DNA of 64,000 nucleotides from Cytobacillus oceanisediminis 2691 (GCF_007678455.1 NZ_VEEP01000007.1:254541-318540); one strand, 5' to 3'. Counted from the stretch's first letter, positions 15,389-25,144 are shown. The notes: a model not told the origin generated them from the letters alone. Program-made: numbers and translations.

Positions 15389-16879
15389 ATGGCAAGACAT
15401 ACTGAATTAAAATATCGAACGATTTTTGAAGCTAAAGAAAATGAATTAGAAGGGCTTAAAGCAATATCAGCTAATTCCAGATGGAAGCCTGCTTATCATA
15501 TTCATCCTCAATATGGCCTGATTAATGATCCGAACGGACTTGCCTATTTCAACGGCGAATACCATGTCTTTTTTCAATGGTTTCCGTTTGATGCGATTCA
15601 TGGAATGAAGCACTGGGGGCATGTGAAATCAACGGATTTGGTCAACTGGGAGCGTCTGCCAGTTGCCATTGTCCCTGTAAAGGATTATGAATCGCACGGA
15701 GCCTATTCCGGTGCTTCTCTAGAAGTAGATGGAAAGCTCTACATGTACTATACGGGGAATATTAAATATAGCGCAGTGGAAAGATCGGCTAATCAGTGTC
15801 TGGCCATCATGGATAAGGCTGGTACGATTACGAAATACGCAAACAATCCAATTATTGAAGGTGTGCCGGAAGGATATACCGGTCATGTCCGCGATCCCAA
15901 AGTTTTTGAAAGGAATGGCCGCTACTACATGCTCCTTGGTGCACAAAGAACGGATTTAACAGGAGCCATTATTGTCTATGATTCTGCCAATGCGATTGAC
16001 TGGTCCTTTAGAGGCGAATTAAAGATTGATCTGGAATTTCCTGATTCCGTCTATATGCTCGAATGTCCGGACTTTTTTGAATTGAATGGACAGGATGTGA
16101 TGATTTTTTCACCCCAGGGCTTGAAAGAGGAAGGTCATGATTATCACAATCTCTATAATGTCATCTATCTGCTGGGCAAACTGGATATCGAAAACCTTAC
16201 TTATCAAGTAGAGTGCTACCAGGAGCTGGAAAAAGGATTTGATTTTTATGCACCTCAGACCTTTGTGGGTAAAAACAAGGAGCGGCTGCTGTTTTCATGG
16301 GCTGGAATGGGGGAAGTGGAATATCCTTCTGACAGGGAGTCGTGGGCGCATTGCCTATCCGTTCCGCGAGAACTGGGAATTGTTAATGGAAAGTTGGTTC
16401 AAAAGCCTGCACAGGATTTAAAGCTGCTTAGACAAACATCAAACTCCGGTGAAATGACGATCTCGGAAACTGGCGGGGAAATCGGAAACCCATCAGACCA
16501 GTATGAAATAGATCTTAATTTTAATAGCATCCAAAGCAACAAATTCGGGCTTGAATTGTTTGTTTCTGAAACGGAAGGGCTTGTACTGGAGTTTGACCGT
16601 GAGCAGCAGATAGTGAGCTTGAATCGTGAGAATTTCGAAGCTGCGTTTGGCGGAGAATACGGTTATGTAAGAAGCGCTGAACTTGCATTAGGGGACAATG
16701 TGAAGGTCCAGGTTTTTGTTGACCACAGCATCGCAGAGATTTTTATCAATGATGGGGAAGTGGTATTTACTGCACGTGTATTCCCCAAAGCAGAGTCAAA
16801 GGGAATCAGGATGTTCAGCGATGGTAACATAAGCTGCAGTTATAGCAAATATGAGCTGGCGCAAGGAATTTCGATTTAA
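15389..16879 (+). CDS. Sucrose-6-phosphate hydrolase, GH32
   Basis: A 496-residue glycoside hydrolase family 32 enzyme. The five-bladed propeller carries the nucleophile Asp in LINDPNGL, the transition-state stabiliser in HVRDPKVFE and the acid/base Glu in LECPDFFELNG. A C-terminal beta-sandwich starts near residue 350. It cleaves sucrose-6-phosphate into glucose-6-phosphate and fructose in the cytoplasm. The start is ATG behind GCAGGAGGG. Position after the EIIBC gene gives the canonical scr/sac order regulator-transporter-hydrolase. No separate fructokinase gene is present in the window next to it. Confidence 0.94.
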   Translation: MARHTELKYRTIFEAKENELEGLKAISANSRWKPAYHIHPQYGLINDPNGLAYFNGEYHVFFQWFPFDAIHGMKHWGHVKSTDLVNWERLPVAIVPVKDYESHGAYSGASLEVDGKLYMYYTGNIKYSAVERSANQCLAIMDKAGTITKYANNPIIEGVPEGYTGHVRDPKVFERNGRYYMLLGAQRTDLTGAIIVYDSANAIDWSFRGELKIDLEFPDSVYMLECPDFFELNGQDVMIFSPQGLKEEGHDYHNLYNVIYLLGKLDIENLTYQVECYQELEKGFDFYAPQTFVGKNKERLLFSWAGMGEVEYPSDRESWAHCLSVPRELGIVNGKLVQKPAQDLKLLRQTSNSGEMTISETGGEIGNPSDQYEIDLNFNSIQSNKFGLELFVSETEGLVLEFDREQQIVSLNRENFEAAFGGEYGYVRSAELALGDNVKVQVFVDHSIAEIFINDGEVVFTARVFPKAESKGIRMFSDGNISCSYSKYELAQGISI

Positions 16880-17104
16880 GCGTAGGGTGATGACGAAACT
16901 GTATTCATTCCGAGAAGTCGATTTTATCAGACAGCAGAAGGGTTTCTTAATAATTATGGTGATTTAAAATCAATCATCAGTTTGTTGAAGCAGAAAAGAA
17001 GATACTTGAAAGTGTAATTAAGAGTATAAATCGCTTTGACTCTGAAAAGAAAATGTGACTCTATAATTCTGGCTTTATCGGAATGAATATGATATGGTCG
17101 TGGC
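16880..17104. other. Intergenic stretch with degraded coding traces
   Basis: No intact gene is seen. A short open frame ending at about 17058 (HQFVEAEKKILESVIKSINR) has no start and may be a fragment of a lost gene. Confidence 0.3.
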
Positions 17105-17159
17105 ATATGGCAGATCCTTCAAAAATTATGGGGTCTGCCATATATTTATATATTTTTTT
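17105..17159 (+). terminator. Rho-independent terminator
   Basis: ATATGGCAGATCC pairs with GGGTCTGCCATAT across a loop, followed by TTTATATATTTTTTT. Confidence 0.8.
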
Positions 17160-17173
17160 AGGAGGAATGGGAT

Positions 17174-17242
17174 ATGAAAGTGGAAATGAAGTTTTGCAAG
17201 GTGTTTAGTTGCAGCAAGGAGGCGAACTACTATGAGCCTTAG
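17174..17242 (+). CDS. 22-residue leader peptide overlapping the GreA/B-domain gene
   Basis: ATG at 17174 has a perfect AGGAGG 8 nt upstream. The peptide starts MKVEMKFCKVFSCSKEANYY and stops at TAG 17240-17242, 11 nt inside the next gene. The AAGGAGG of that gene lies within this frame. Translation of the leader would therefore run ribosomes through the next ribosome site, a layout suited to translational coupling. Confidence 0.45.
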   Translation: MKVEMKFCKVFSCSKEANYYEP

Positions 17243-17669
17243 CCAGATAGCACACATTGATTCTATAAGGGAAACGTTTCTAAAGCAGCTCGTCTTTATT
17301 GAAGAGAACTATAATGAATTAAATAACATGTACCTGTATTCAACCCCAATACAGGAAAGAGTCAAGAATTTTCTAAGTCTCTATATTAGTGAACTGGAAA
17401 GCTTTATAAAAGATGAAGACTGGAATGATCCTTTGTCAAAAGTGTTTATTGGCACAAAAGTAACTGTCCTGTTTCGAGATGAAAAGGAAACGGAAGACTA
17501 CTTTATAAGCCTGCCCGATCATTCAGACCCGGATGCTAACTGTATTTCATTTTTATCACCGGTTGGAAGGCAGCTTTTGTTAAAAAATGTGGGAGATGAG
17601 ATTTCTTTGGTTGTTCCCAATGGTACAGTTTCTTTATCAGTCAAAAGAATATCCTTTTCTGGAAATTGA
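17232..17669 (+). CDS. GreA/GreB C-terminal domain protein
   Basis: A 145-residue protein. The C-terminal half (residues about 65-145) carries the FKBP-like GreA/GreB C-domain (PF01272 type): KVFIGTKVTVLFRDEKETEDY, then ISFLSPVGRQLLLKNVGDEI and the end VSLSVKRISF. The N-terminal 60 residues are helical but too short and lack the acidic coiled-coil tip needed for transcript cleavage. Such proteins (Rnk-like) bind the RNA polymerase secondary channel region or act as anti-Gre factors. The partner is unknown here. It overlaps the stop of a 22-codon leader. Confidence 0.8.
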   Translation: MSLSQIAHIDSIRETFLKQLVFIEENYNELNNMYLYSTPIQERVKNFLSLYISELESFIKDEDWNDPLSKVFIGTKVTVLFRDEKETEDYFISLPDHSDPDANCISFLSPVGRQLLLKNVGDEISLVVPNGTVSLSVKRISFSGN

Positions 17670-17954
17670 ACATAGACTGGACCTGACTACAAGGGGGAGT
17701 GGCAAAAAGCTTTTTTTCTCGCTTAGTGTTGTCTTTAATCCTCTTAATAAGTCAGTTTCTTCCCAGATAAATGCAGGTACCTGCTTCGTTTAGTACGGCA
17801 GAAAGCAGGATGATGCATACTTCCAGCCACTGAAGCGATGTGACCATTTCTGATAAAATCAGCCTGGCTGAAAGGTGAAAACACAAAAATACCCTTGTTT
17901 TTTCATAGTTGGACCTTCTGGATGACAAAACTAGTAAGTTATAAAAATAAATTC

Positions 17955-17980
17955 AAGACGTGTGTATGCACGTCTTTTAT
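17955..17980. terminator. Short terminator hairpin
   Basis: AAGACGTG at 17955-17962 pairs with CACGTCTT at 17969-17976, followed by TTAT. It ends the Gre-domain transcript. The DNA between 17670 and 17954 shows no gene. Confidence 0.65.
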
Positions 17981-17994
17981 ATTATTGAAACCAA

Positions 17995-18294
17995 TTATTC
18001 TCTGACAGAAAAATAGGCAATGTTACCTGCTAAAATTCCCGCTGTCAGTTTTCCGGCAATCATCGGGACAATAGAGCTTTTATCAACGGGTCCTATAAAT
18101 CCGAGGTGACTGCCAAGAACAAAAGAGCCACTGACTGCAAAAGCGGTGTTAACGACTTTTACTCTGATGTTTTGATCATGGAACCTGGGATGATGTTTGC
18201 GCATAAGGTAATTGAAAACATGGAGGGATTCATAACCATAGACAGCTATATGTTTAAGGGCACTGAAATCAAAATTTCTCTCCCGTGTATTCAA
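17995..18294 (-). pseudogene. eutH: EutH (ethanolamine permease) C-terminal relic
   Basis: A 99-residue minus-strand frame. Its second half, VNTAFAVSGSFVLGSHLGFI followed by GPVDKSSIVPMIAGKLTAGI, matches the conserved last membrane segments of EutH ethanolamine transporters (family length about 360-410). About three quarters of the protein is missing. The remaining N-terminal part (ALKHIAVYGYESLHVFNYL) has no start context with a ribosome site. No other eut gene is in the window, so this is a deletion scar of a lost eut locus. It could in theory be expressed as a fragment, but function is unlikely. Confidence 0.6.
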
Positions 18295-18314
18295 AATTAA
18301 TATTTGTATAAAAG

Positions 18315-18357
18315 ACAGGTCTTCTCCCCATCTACAAGGGAAATAACCTGTTTTTTT
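18315..18357. terminator. Hairpin with T-tail upstream of narG
   Basis: ACAGGT...ACCTGT with inner CTCCCC/GGGGAA-type pairing, followed by TTTTTTT on the plus strand. The interval 18358-18614 before narG shows no clear Fnr box. Confidence 0.6.
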
Positions 18358-18614
18358 ATTTATATAATGTTCTTACATCTTTGAATGCAGAAGTAACTGT
18401 GAGAAAAATAATTCCATTAAGTAAGGTTCATTCCATTGTCCATTTTATTGTGATGATTATATGTCCTAGCGTTAAATAAATTTATGGTATTTTTCCAATA
18501 ATGTTTATTTTCTGACAACCAGGGTAATCGGCAAGCGAGGGGTCTTCCAAAAATGCCTGAAAAAGGATAATTTTTCATGGTTTTGAGAAGTATAAGAATA
18601 GTAGAAAGGAAGGG

Positions 18615-21600
18615 ATGAGAAAATTGAGTGAAAAGCTACCGCCATTCTTAAGGAAACTGAGCTATTTCGGGAGATCAGAAGACATTTCCGATCATGCCAC
18701 AATTGCACCTGATGATCGATCAACTGAAAAAGTTTACCGCCGGCGCTGGCAGCACGATAAGGTTGTCAGGACAACTCATGGCGTGAACTGTACGGGTTCC
18801 TGCAGTTGGAAGGTTCATGTAAAGGACGGAATCATCACCTGGGAGACGCAGCAGACAGACTATCCGACAACAGGACCCGATATGCCTGAATACGAACCGA
18901 GGGGCTGTCCACGAGGAGCAACATTTTCGTGGTATACATATAGCCCTGTAAGAATTAGATACCCCTATGTGAGAAGCGCGTTAATTGAATTGTGGAGAGA
19001 AGCATTCAACGAACATAAGGACCCGGTTCAGGCTTGGAAGAGTATTGTGAATGACCCAGCCAAATCCGAACGATACAAGTCTGCTAGGGGGAAGGGGGGC
19101 TTTGTCCGTTCTAGCTGGGATGAACTGAATACGCTTATCTCTGCCTCATTGATTCATACAATCCAGGAGTACGGACCAGACAGGATTTTTGGATTCTCCC
19201 CTATCCCCGCAATGTCGATGGTCAGTTATGCCGGGGGTTCAAGGTTCTTGAATTTAATCGGTGCACCTTTATTAAGCTTTTACGATTGGTATGCAGATTT
19301 GCCGCCAGCGTCACCGCAAATCTGGGGAGAGCAGACAGATGTCCCTGAAAGCTCTGATTGGTACAATTCCTCCTATTTAATTGTCTGGGGTTCGAACCTT
19401 CCGCAGACAAGGACACCTGACTCCCATTTCTATGTGGAGGCAAGATACAGAGGAGCAAAAGTAGTCGCAGTAAGTCCTGACTATGCTGAATTCGTCAAGT
19501 TTGCTGACAAATGGCTGCCTGTTCAGGCTGGTATGGATGGGGCTATTGCGATGGCAATGACTCATGTGATTCTAAAGGAATTCTATGTGGATCAACAGGT
19601 TGATTATTTTAATGACTATGTAAAAAAATATACGGATTTGCCATATCTGCTCCTTCTGAAAAAGAATGGTGATTTTTATCAAGGGGATAAGTTCCTAAGG
19701 GCTTCCGATATAGGCCGACAGACAGAAAACGGAGAATGGAAAACCGTTGTCCTTGATCAGACGTCAAATGACTTTGCTGTTCCTAATGGAAGCATCGGAC
19801 ATCGATGGGAAAATAACCAGAGCTGGAATCTCCACTTGAAAGACAGTGATAACCAGCTCGATGGTATTGATCCAGTCTTGACCCTGCAAGGAATAGAAGA
19901 TGAGATTGTCATGGCCGGCTTCCCATTTTTCGGGCCGGATAAAAAAGAAATTTTGAAAAGAGGAGTTCCAGTAAAGAAAATCATTAAAGGTGGGGAAGAG
20001 GTGTATGTGACGACCGTCTTCGATATGCTTCTTGCCAATTGTGGCGTGAATCGCGGATTGCCAGGTGATTATCCTGCTGATTATGACGATTTAAAGCCAT
20101 ATACTCCTGCCTGGCAAGAATCAATTTCAGGAGTCAGCAGACGAGATTGTGCGCAGATAGCCAGGGAGTTTGCCCAAAACGCCATCGATTCAAAAGGAAG
20201 ATCAATGATTATTATGGGCTCAGGAATCAATCACTGGTATCATTCCGATATGATTTATCGGGCAATCTTGAATCTTGTACTGTTGACAGGATGCCAGGGA
20301 GTGAACGGCGGCGGCTGGGCACATTATGTCGGGCAGGAAAAGGTACGCCCTCTTGAAGGATGGCAGACAGTGGCGATGGCAAGAGATTGGGGCGGACCGC
20401 CAAGATTGCAAAACGGGACGTCTTTCTTCTACTTTGCATCGGAGCAGTGGAGGTACGACAACCAAACATCGGATGAACTCATTTCACCATTGATTGACAA
20501 GCCTACTTACCAACATCCCGGCGACTATAATGTGCTGTCAGCAAGATTGGGTTGGCTGCCTTCTTACCCACAATTCAATGAGAATCCAATCAAGATGGCA
20601 GAAAGGACAGGTCAAACCGACAAAGATGCCATCATTCAAGAAGTGGTTAAGCAGCTGAAGGACGGCAAACTGAAATTCGCCATAGAAAATCCGGAAGATC
20701 CAAGGAATTTTCCAAAAGTCCTGTTTGTATGGCGCGCAAACCTGATTGGCAGTTCAGCTAAGGGACATGAATACTTCCTTAAGCATTTACTTGGCACCCA
20801 CCATGGCAATTTAAGTGAACAGAATGAAGAAGATCTGACAAAAGAAATCAGCTGGGTCCAGGATGTGCCAGAAGGCAAGCTCGATTTGATGCTTGACTAT
20901 GATTTCAGGATGTGTGGGACCGGTCTGTACTCTGATATTATTCTTCCATCGGCGACCTGGTATGAGAAGTACGATGTCTCAAGCACGGATATGCACCCAT
21001 TCATCCATCCATTCAATCCGGCAATCACACCGCCATGGGAAGCGAAATCAGATTGGGACGCATTCAAGAATCTTGCCAAGACGTTCTCTGAAATGGCTGG
21101 AAGATATTTTAATGAACCGGTGACTGACCTGGTTGCAACCCCTCTCTTGCATGATTCCAGAGATGAAATTTCCCAGCCATATGGGAAAATCCCGGACTGG
21201 AAAAATGGAGATGTCGAGCCGCAACCGGGCGTGAATATGCCGCGTCTCCATTTGGTCGAGCGTGATTTGACAAAGGTATATGACAAGTTCATCGCACTCG
21301 GTTCGAATGTAAAGGAATCCATTGGTTCAAAGGGGATTGGCTGGGAAGCGGCCAAGGAATATGAAAAGCTGAAGGCGATAAATGGTACTGCGTCACAAAC
21401 AAAGGAATACAAGGATTTGCCAAGCCTTTTTACCGATAGGAATGCTGCCGAGACAATTCTTACCCTATCAAGTACCACTAATGGTTCGCTTGCAATGAAA
21501 GCATGGGATGCGTTAGAAAAGAAAACGGGTCTTGAGTTAAAAGACCTGGCAGAAGAGCGGGCTGAAGAGCATATGTCATTTGCGGAAATTACTGCTCAGC

Positions 21601-22307
21601 CAAGGAAGGTGATTTCCTCACCAGTTTTCAGCGGGTCCGAAACAGGCAATCGTCGTTATAACCCTTTTACCACAAATGTTGAACGGCTTGTGCCATGGCG
21701 AACACTGACTGGACGACAGCATTTTTATATGGATCATGACCTGATGATTGAATTTGGGGAGGAGCTTCCTAACTTCAAGGCTCCGCTTCATAAGCTTGCT
21801 TTTTACAAAGGAGATCATGAACCTGATGCAAAAGGGAATGAAATTACACTCAGCTACCTGACGCCTCACTTTAAATGGTCCTATCACAGTACGTATGGAG
21901 ATACCCTGCCGATGTTGACGTTGTTCCGTGGAGGGCCACATGTATGGCTGAATAATGAGGATGCTGCTTCTGTCGGGATAGAAGATAATGATTGGATCGA
22001 AATGTATAACCGTAACGGGGTGGTGGTAGCGAGAGCGGTAGTCAGTCACAGAATGCCTAAAGGAATTGTCTTCATGTATCACGTACAGGAGCGGTATATC
22101 AACGTGCCAGGCTCTCCGATCACAAAACAGCGTGGCGGGACGTTCAACAGTCCAACCCGTATCCACATCAAACCGACGCAGATGATTGGTGGCTATGCGC
22201 AATTGAGCTACGGATTCAACTACTATGGACCGACCGGAAACCAGAGAGATGAGAAGGTAGTGATCCGGAAAATGAACAGGGATGAGGTGGATTGGCTTGA
22301 AGATTAA
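18615..22307 (+). CDS. narG: Respiratory nitrate reductase alpha subunit
   Basis: The 1230-residue molybdenum bis-MGD catalytic subunit. The FS0 [4Fe-4S] site is H55-x3-C59-x3-C63 in THGVNCTGSC plus the Cys in PRGCPRGA. The Mo-ligand Asp is in DVPESSDWYNS, the hallmark of membrane NarG. It reduces nitrate to nitrite on the cytoplasmic face using menaquinol electrons from NarI. There is no Tat leader beyond the short conserved N-terminus, as usual. ATG 18615 follows AAAGGA closely; TTG 18624 is a possible alternative start. It is the first gene of narGHJI. Confidence 0.97.
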   Translation: MRKLSEKLPPFLRKLSYFGRSEDISDHATIAPDDRSTEKVYRRRWQHDKVVRTTHGVNCTGSCSWKVHVKDGIITWETQQTDYPTTGPDMPEYEPRGCPRGATFSWYTYSPVRIRYPYVRSALIELWREAFNEHKDPVQAWKSIVNDPAKSERYKSARGKGGFVRSSWDELNTLISASLIHTIQEYGPDRIFGFSPIPAMSMVSYAGGSRFLNLIGAPLLSFYDWYADLPPASPQIWGEQTDVPESSDWYNSSYLIVWGSNLPQTRTPDSHFYVEARYRGAKVVAVSPDYAEFVKFADKWLPVQAGMDGAIAMAMTHVILKEFYVDQQVDYFNDYVKKYTDLPYLLLLKKNGDFYQGDKFLRASDIGRQTENGEWKTVVLDQTSNDFAVPNGSIGHRWENNQSWNLHLKDSDNQLDGIDPVLTLQGIEDEIVMAGFPFFGPDKKEILKRGVPVKKIIKGGEEVYVTTVFDMLLANCGVNRGLPGDYPADYDDLKPYTPAWQESISGVSRRDCAQIAREFAQNAIDSKGRSMIIMGSGINHWYHSDMIYRAILNLVLLTGCQGVNGGGWAHYVGQEKVRPLEGWQTVAMARDWGGPPRLQNGTSFFYFASEQWRYDNQTSDELISPLIDKPTYQHPGDYNVLSARLGWLPSYPQFNENPIKMAERTGQTDKDAIIQEVVKQLKDGKLKFAIENPEDPRNFPKVLFVWRANLIGSSAKGHEYFLKHLLGTHHGNLSEQNEEDLTKEISWVQDVPEGKLDLMLDYDFRMCGTGLYSDIILPSATWYEKYDVSSTDMHPFIHPFNPAITPPWEAKSDWDAFKNLAKTFSEMAGRYFNEPVTDLVATPLLHDSRDEISQPYGKIPDWKNGDVEPQPGVNMPRLHLVERDLTKVYDKFIALGSNVKESIGSKGIGWEAAKEYEKLKAINGTASQTKEYKDLPSLFTDRNAAETILTLSSTTNGSLAMKAWDALEKKTGLELKDLAEERAEEHMSFAEITAQPRKVISSPVFSGSETGNRRYNPFTTNVERLVPWRTLTGRQHFYMDHDLMIEFGEELPNFKAPLHKLAFYKGDHEPDAKGNEITLSYLTPHFKWSYHSTYGDTLPMLTLFRGGPHVWLNNEDAASVGIEDNDWIEMYNRNGVVVARAVVSHRMPKGIVFMYHVQERYINVPGSPITKQRGGTFNSPTRIHIKPTQMIGGYAQLSYGFNYYGPTGNQRDEKVVIRKMNRDEVDWLED

Positions 22308-23844
22308 GGCACAGTTCGGAATGGTCATGAATCTAGATAAGTGCATCGGCTGCCATACATGCAGTGTGACCTGCAAGAATACCTGGACAAACCGGCCTGG
22401 TGTGGAATATCAATGGTGGAACAATGTCGAAACAAAACCGGGAATTGGCTACCCGAAGGAATGGGAGAATCAGGAACTGCGAAAGGGCGGCTGGGCACTT
22501 AAAAACGGGAAACTGGAGCTTAAGGCTGGAGGCCGTGTCAATAAACTGCTGAATATCTTCTATAATCCAAACCTGGCAGATATGGATGATTATTATGAAC
22601 CATGGACATATGATTATGAGAATCTGATCCAAAGTCCGGAGAAAAAGCATCAACCGGTGGCGAGGCCTAAATCACAGGTTACCGGAGAATACATGGATAT
22701 CAAATGGGGACCAAACTGGGAGGATGATCTTGCGGGGGTGCATGTAACAGGGAAGAAGGATCCGAACATGGCTGGGCTTGATGAGCAAATCAAATTTGAA
22801 TTTGAACAGGCATTCATGATGTACCTGCCAAGAATTTGTGAGCATTGTATGAATCCTTCCTGTGTTTCATCCTGCCCTTCTGGTGCGATGTACAAAAGAG
22901 AAGAAGATGGAATCGTCCTTGTGGACCAGGAGGCCTGCCGCAGCTGGAGATTTTGCATGACAGGCTGTCCTTATAAAAAGGTTTATTTTAATTGGAAAAC
23001 ACATAAGGCTGAAAAATGTACTTTCTGCTACCCGCGTATTGAAGCGGGATTGCCAACAGTTTGTTCTGAAACATGTGTGGGCAGGCTGAGATATATCGGA
23101 ATTGTCCTCTATGATGCGGATAAAATCAAAGAGGCAGCATCAGTCAAGGACGACAAGGAACTACATGAGGCACAACTGGGGATGTTCCTTGATCCGCATG
23201 ACCCGGAAGTGATCAGGGAAGCGAAAAAAGAAGGCATCCCTGATGACTGGATTGAAGCAGCACAGAGATCACCGGTTTATAAAATGGCTGTTGAACAAAG
23301 GATTGCACTTCCGCTTCACCCGGAATACCGGACACTTCCAATGGTCTGGTATGTACCGCCTTTAAGCCCTTTCGTCAATGCTTTCGGCGGTCAAATTGAT
23401 GATCTTGATCCGAATATCATTTTTCCGACGATCAACCAGTTCCGTATCCCTATTGAATATCTGGCAAATCTTTTTACGGCTGGGGATACTGATGTGGTTA
23501 AAGCGGTCCTTCGGAAGCTGGTTGCAATGCGCATGTATATGCGCCAGGTAAACTTAGGTAAAGAACCCAATCTTGAGGTTCTAGAAGCGGCAGGTATGAC
23601 CGAACAAGTGGCAAGGGATATGTATGAGCTCTCGGCGATTGCCAAGTATTCAGAACGCTATGTCATTCCGCCTTCCCATAAGGAGCGATCAGGGGACATG
23701 CATTTTATGCAAGGAAACGCAGGCTTCGAAGACCTGGCTCAGGACTGTGAATCATGCAGTGTCGGTTCTGAACGTGATCCCCTCTATTATTATGGTGAAG
23801 ATTACTGGAGGAATTTAGATGAACAAAAGCCAAGTGGTTTATAA
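22297..23844 (+). CDS. narH: Respiratory nitrate reductase beta subunit
   Basis: A 515-residue iron-sulfur subunit. I choose TTG 22297 because family members begin (M)KIKAQ.GMVMNLDKC and GAGGTGG lies 7 nt upstream; a longer ATG start at 22282 would sit deeper in narG. Clusters are CIGCHTCSVTC, CEHCMNPSCVSSCPSG, CRSWRFCMTGCPYKK (Trp in place of one Cys, giving the [3Fe-4S] cluster) and CTFCYPRIEAGLPTVCSETC. It passes electrons from NarI heme to NarG. It overlaps narG by 11 bp. Confidence 0.97.
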   Translation: MKIKAQFGMVMNLDKCIGCHTCSVTCKNTWTNRPGVEYQWWNNVETKPGIGYPKEWENQELRKGGWALKNGKLELKAGGRVNKLLNIFYNPNLADMDDYYEPWTYDYENLIQSPEKKHQPVARPKSQVTGEYMDIKWGPNWEDDLAGVHVTGKKDPNMAGLDEQIKFEFEQAFMMYLPRICEHCMNPSCVSSCPSGAMYKREEDGIVLVDQEACRSWRFCMTGCPYKKVYFNWKTHKAEKCTFCYPRIEAGLPTVCSETCVGRLRYIGIVLYDADKIKEAASVKDDKELHEAQLGMFLDPHDPEVIREAKKEGIPDDWIEAAQRSPVYKMAVEQRIALPLHPEYRTLPMVWYVPPLSPFVNAFGGQIDDLDPNIIFPTINQFRIPIEYLANLFTAGDTDVVKAVLRKLVAMRMYMRQVNLGKEPNLEVLEAAGMTEQVARDMYELSAIAKYSERYVIPPSHKERSGDMHFMQGNAGFEDLAQDCESCSVGSERDPLYYYGEDYWRNLDEQKPSGL

Positions 23845-24376
23845 GCTGTCTTCCATTCTGCTGCATTATCCGGATAAGGAATGGAAGGAGTATCTTTCAC
23901 TGCTCTATGAAGAGGCGAGTTTGATTGATGATGCACAAGTACGTGGCATGATTGAAAATTTCCTGGACTACCTAGACAGGACCAGTATGGAAAAATTGTG
24001 CCAGAACTATGTGCTTACATTTGATTTTAATGACAGGAGTACGCTCTATCTTACCTATTCTGTCTTCAAGGATAACCGGGAAAGAGGCCCTGCACTAGTG
24101 AAGCTGAGGAATGAGTTCCTTCAGGCAGGAGCGGATCTGGAGAGTGATGAATTGCCTGATTACCTTCCATTGATCCTGGAGTTCGCTTCCATCACGGAAA
24201 CAGAGAAATCAGCAAAGATTCTTAAACTGCATTTCCGGGCAATCGAGCGGCTCTGTCTGGAACTAGAATCGATGAACAGTCCATACCATCATTTGCTTGG
24301 GGCATGTGTGTTATGCATCAAGCGGCTAAGGTCAAATGAGCAGGTCAGTAAATCAGGTGAAAGGAGAATCATATGA
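23819..24376 (+). CDS. narJ: Nitrate reductase molybdenum cofactor assembly chaperone
   Basis: A 185-residue all-helical TorD/NarJ-type chaperone. It keeps NarG open for cofactor insertion and is not part of the final enzyme. It carries the family block HYPDKEW near the N-terminus and YVLTFDFNDRSTLYLTYSVF, which resembles the conserved NarJ core. The ATG follows GGAGGAATTTAG and overlaps the narH end by 26 bp, while its stop overlaps narI by 4 bp (ATGA), so stoichiometry is set by coupling. Confidence 0.93.
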   Translation: MNKSQVVYKLSSILLHYPDKEWKEYLSLLYEEASLIDDAQVRGMIENFLDYLDRTSMEKLCQNYVLTFDFNDRSTLYLTYSVFKDNRERGPALVKLRNEFLQAGADLESDELPDYLPLILEFASITETEKSAKILKLHFRAIERLCLELESMNSPYHHLLGACVLCIKRLRSNEQVSKSGERRII

Positions 24377-25080
24377 GCAGCCTCGATCTCTTTTTATGGG
24401 TGGTCTTCCCTTATATTTGCCTGACGGTCTTTGTGCTGGGGCATATATACCGCTACAATACTGATCAGTTTGGCTGGTCAGCAAAATCCAGCCAGTTTCT
24501 TGAAAAAAAGAAACTTAAGTGGGGAAGCATCCTGTTCCATTGGGGGATTATCTTTGTATTCTTCGGTCATGTGGCAGGGGTGCTTATCCCCAAAATCATT
24601 TATGATAGCATCGGGGTAACAGATCATATGTATCACTTCGGCGCAGTTTGGTTCGGCGGAGCGGCAGGAGTCATCTGCGTCCTCGGAGGAGCGTTGCTTT
24701 TTATGAGAAGGGCATCTGTAAAACGGATCAGAGTGAACAGTAAATTCAAGGACTGGTTATCTCTTGTGTTACTGGGAATCGTGGTGATTGTTGGTTTTAC
24801 CAATACCGTTGGGTACACAGCCTCAGGCGGCGATTTCGACTATCGTACAACAATCGGTCCCTGGTTCAGGGGAATCCTTACCTTCAATCCGGAACCTGGT
24901 TATATGATTGGTGCACCGATTGGTTTCCAGGCGCATATCCTGTTGGCTTTTGCCTTATTTGCAGTATGGCCATTCACAAGGCTTGTGCATGTGTGGAGCC
25001 TGCCACTGGAATATCTGAAGAGGAAATACCTGGTCTACCGTAGGATGACACCTGCAAAGAATGTCACAAAGAGAAATTAA
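24373..25080 (+). CDS. narI: Respiratory nitrate reductase gamma subunit (cytochrome b)
   Basis: A 235-residue five-helix cytochrome b that oxidises menaquinol. Conserved His ligands are visible in LGHIYRY, FHWGIIFVFFGHVAG, and RLVHVWSLP, and ITDHMY-like GVTDHMYHFG. It ends KRN before the TAA. The terminator at 25090 closes the narGHJI transcript, though the downstream hemerythrin-like gene may be read through. Confidence 0.95.
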   Translation: MSSLDLFLWVVFPYICLTVFVLGHIYRYNTDQFGWSAKSSQFLEKKKLKWGSILFHWGIIFVFFGHVAGVLIPKIIYDSIGVTDHMYHFGAVWFGGAAGVICVLGGALLFMRRASVKRIRVNSKFKDWLSLVLLGIVVIVGFTNTVGYTASGGDFDYRTTIGPWFRGILTFNPEPGYMIGAPIGFQAHILLAFALFAVWPFTRLVHVWSLPLEYLKRKYLVYRRMTPAKNVTKRN

Positions 25081-25089
25081 TCATTAAAG

Positions 25090-25118
25090 AAAGAAAGGCT
25101 GAATTTCAGCCTTTCTTT
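25090..25118 (+). terminator. Terminator between narI and the hemerythrin-like gene
   Basis: AAAGAAAGGCTGA pairs with TCAGCCTTTCTTT over AATT-type loop. The tail is weak, so partial read-through is plausible. Confidence 0.7.
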
Positions 25119-25144
25119 ACGATTTTGTAAAGGAGGATACGTAT

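Noticed and set aside
18106-18300. 64-codon plus-strand frame opposite the EutH relic
   Set aside because: It lacks a ribosome site and shows no family match, while the minus frame matches EutH.
18390-18614. Fnr box upstream of narG (TGTGAGAAAAATAATT and TTGTGATGATTATATG)
   Set aside because: Each has only one half of TGTGA-N6-TCACA, so I do not call an Fnr site here.
20897-22376. Long minus-strand open frames opposite narG and narH
   Set aside because: They oppose strongly conserved enzyme sequence and carry no ribosome sites or domains.
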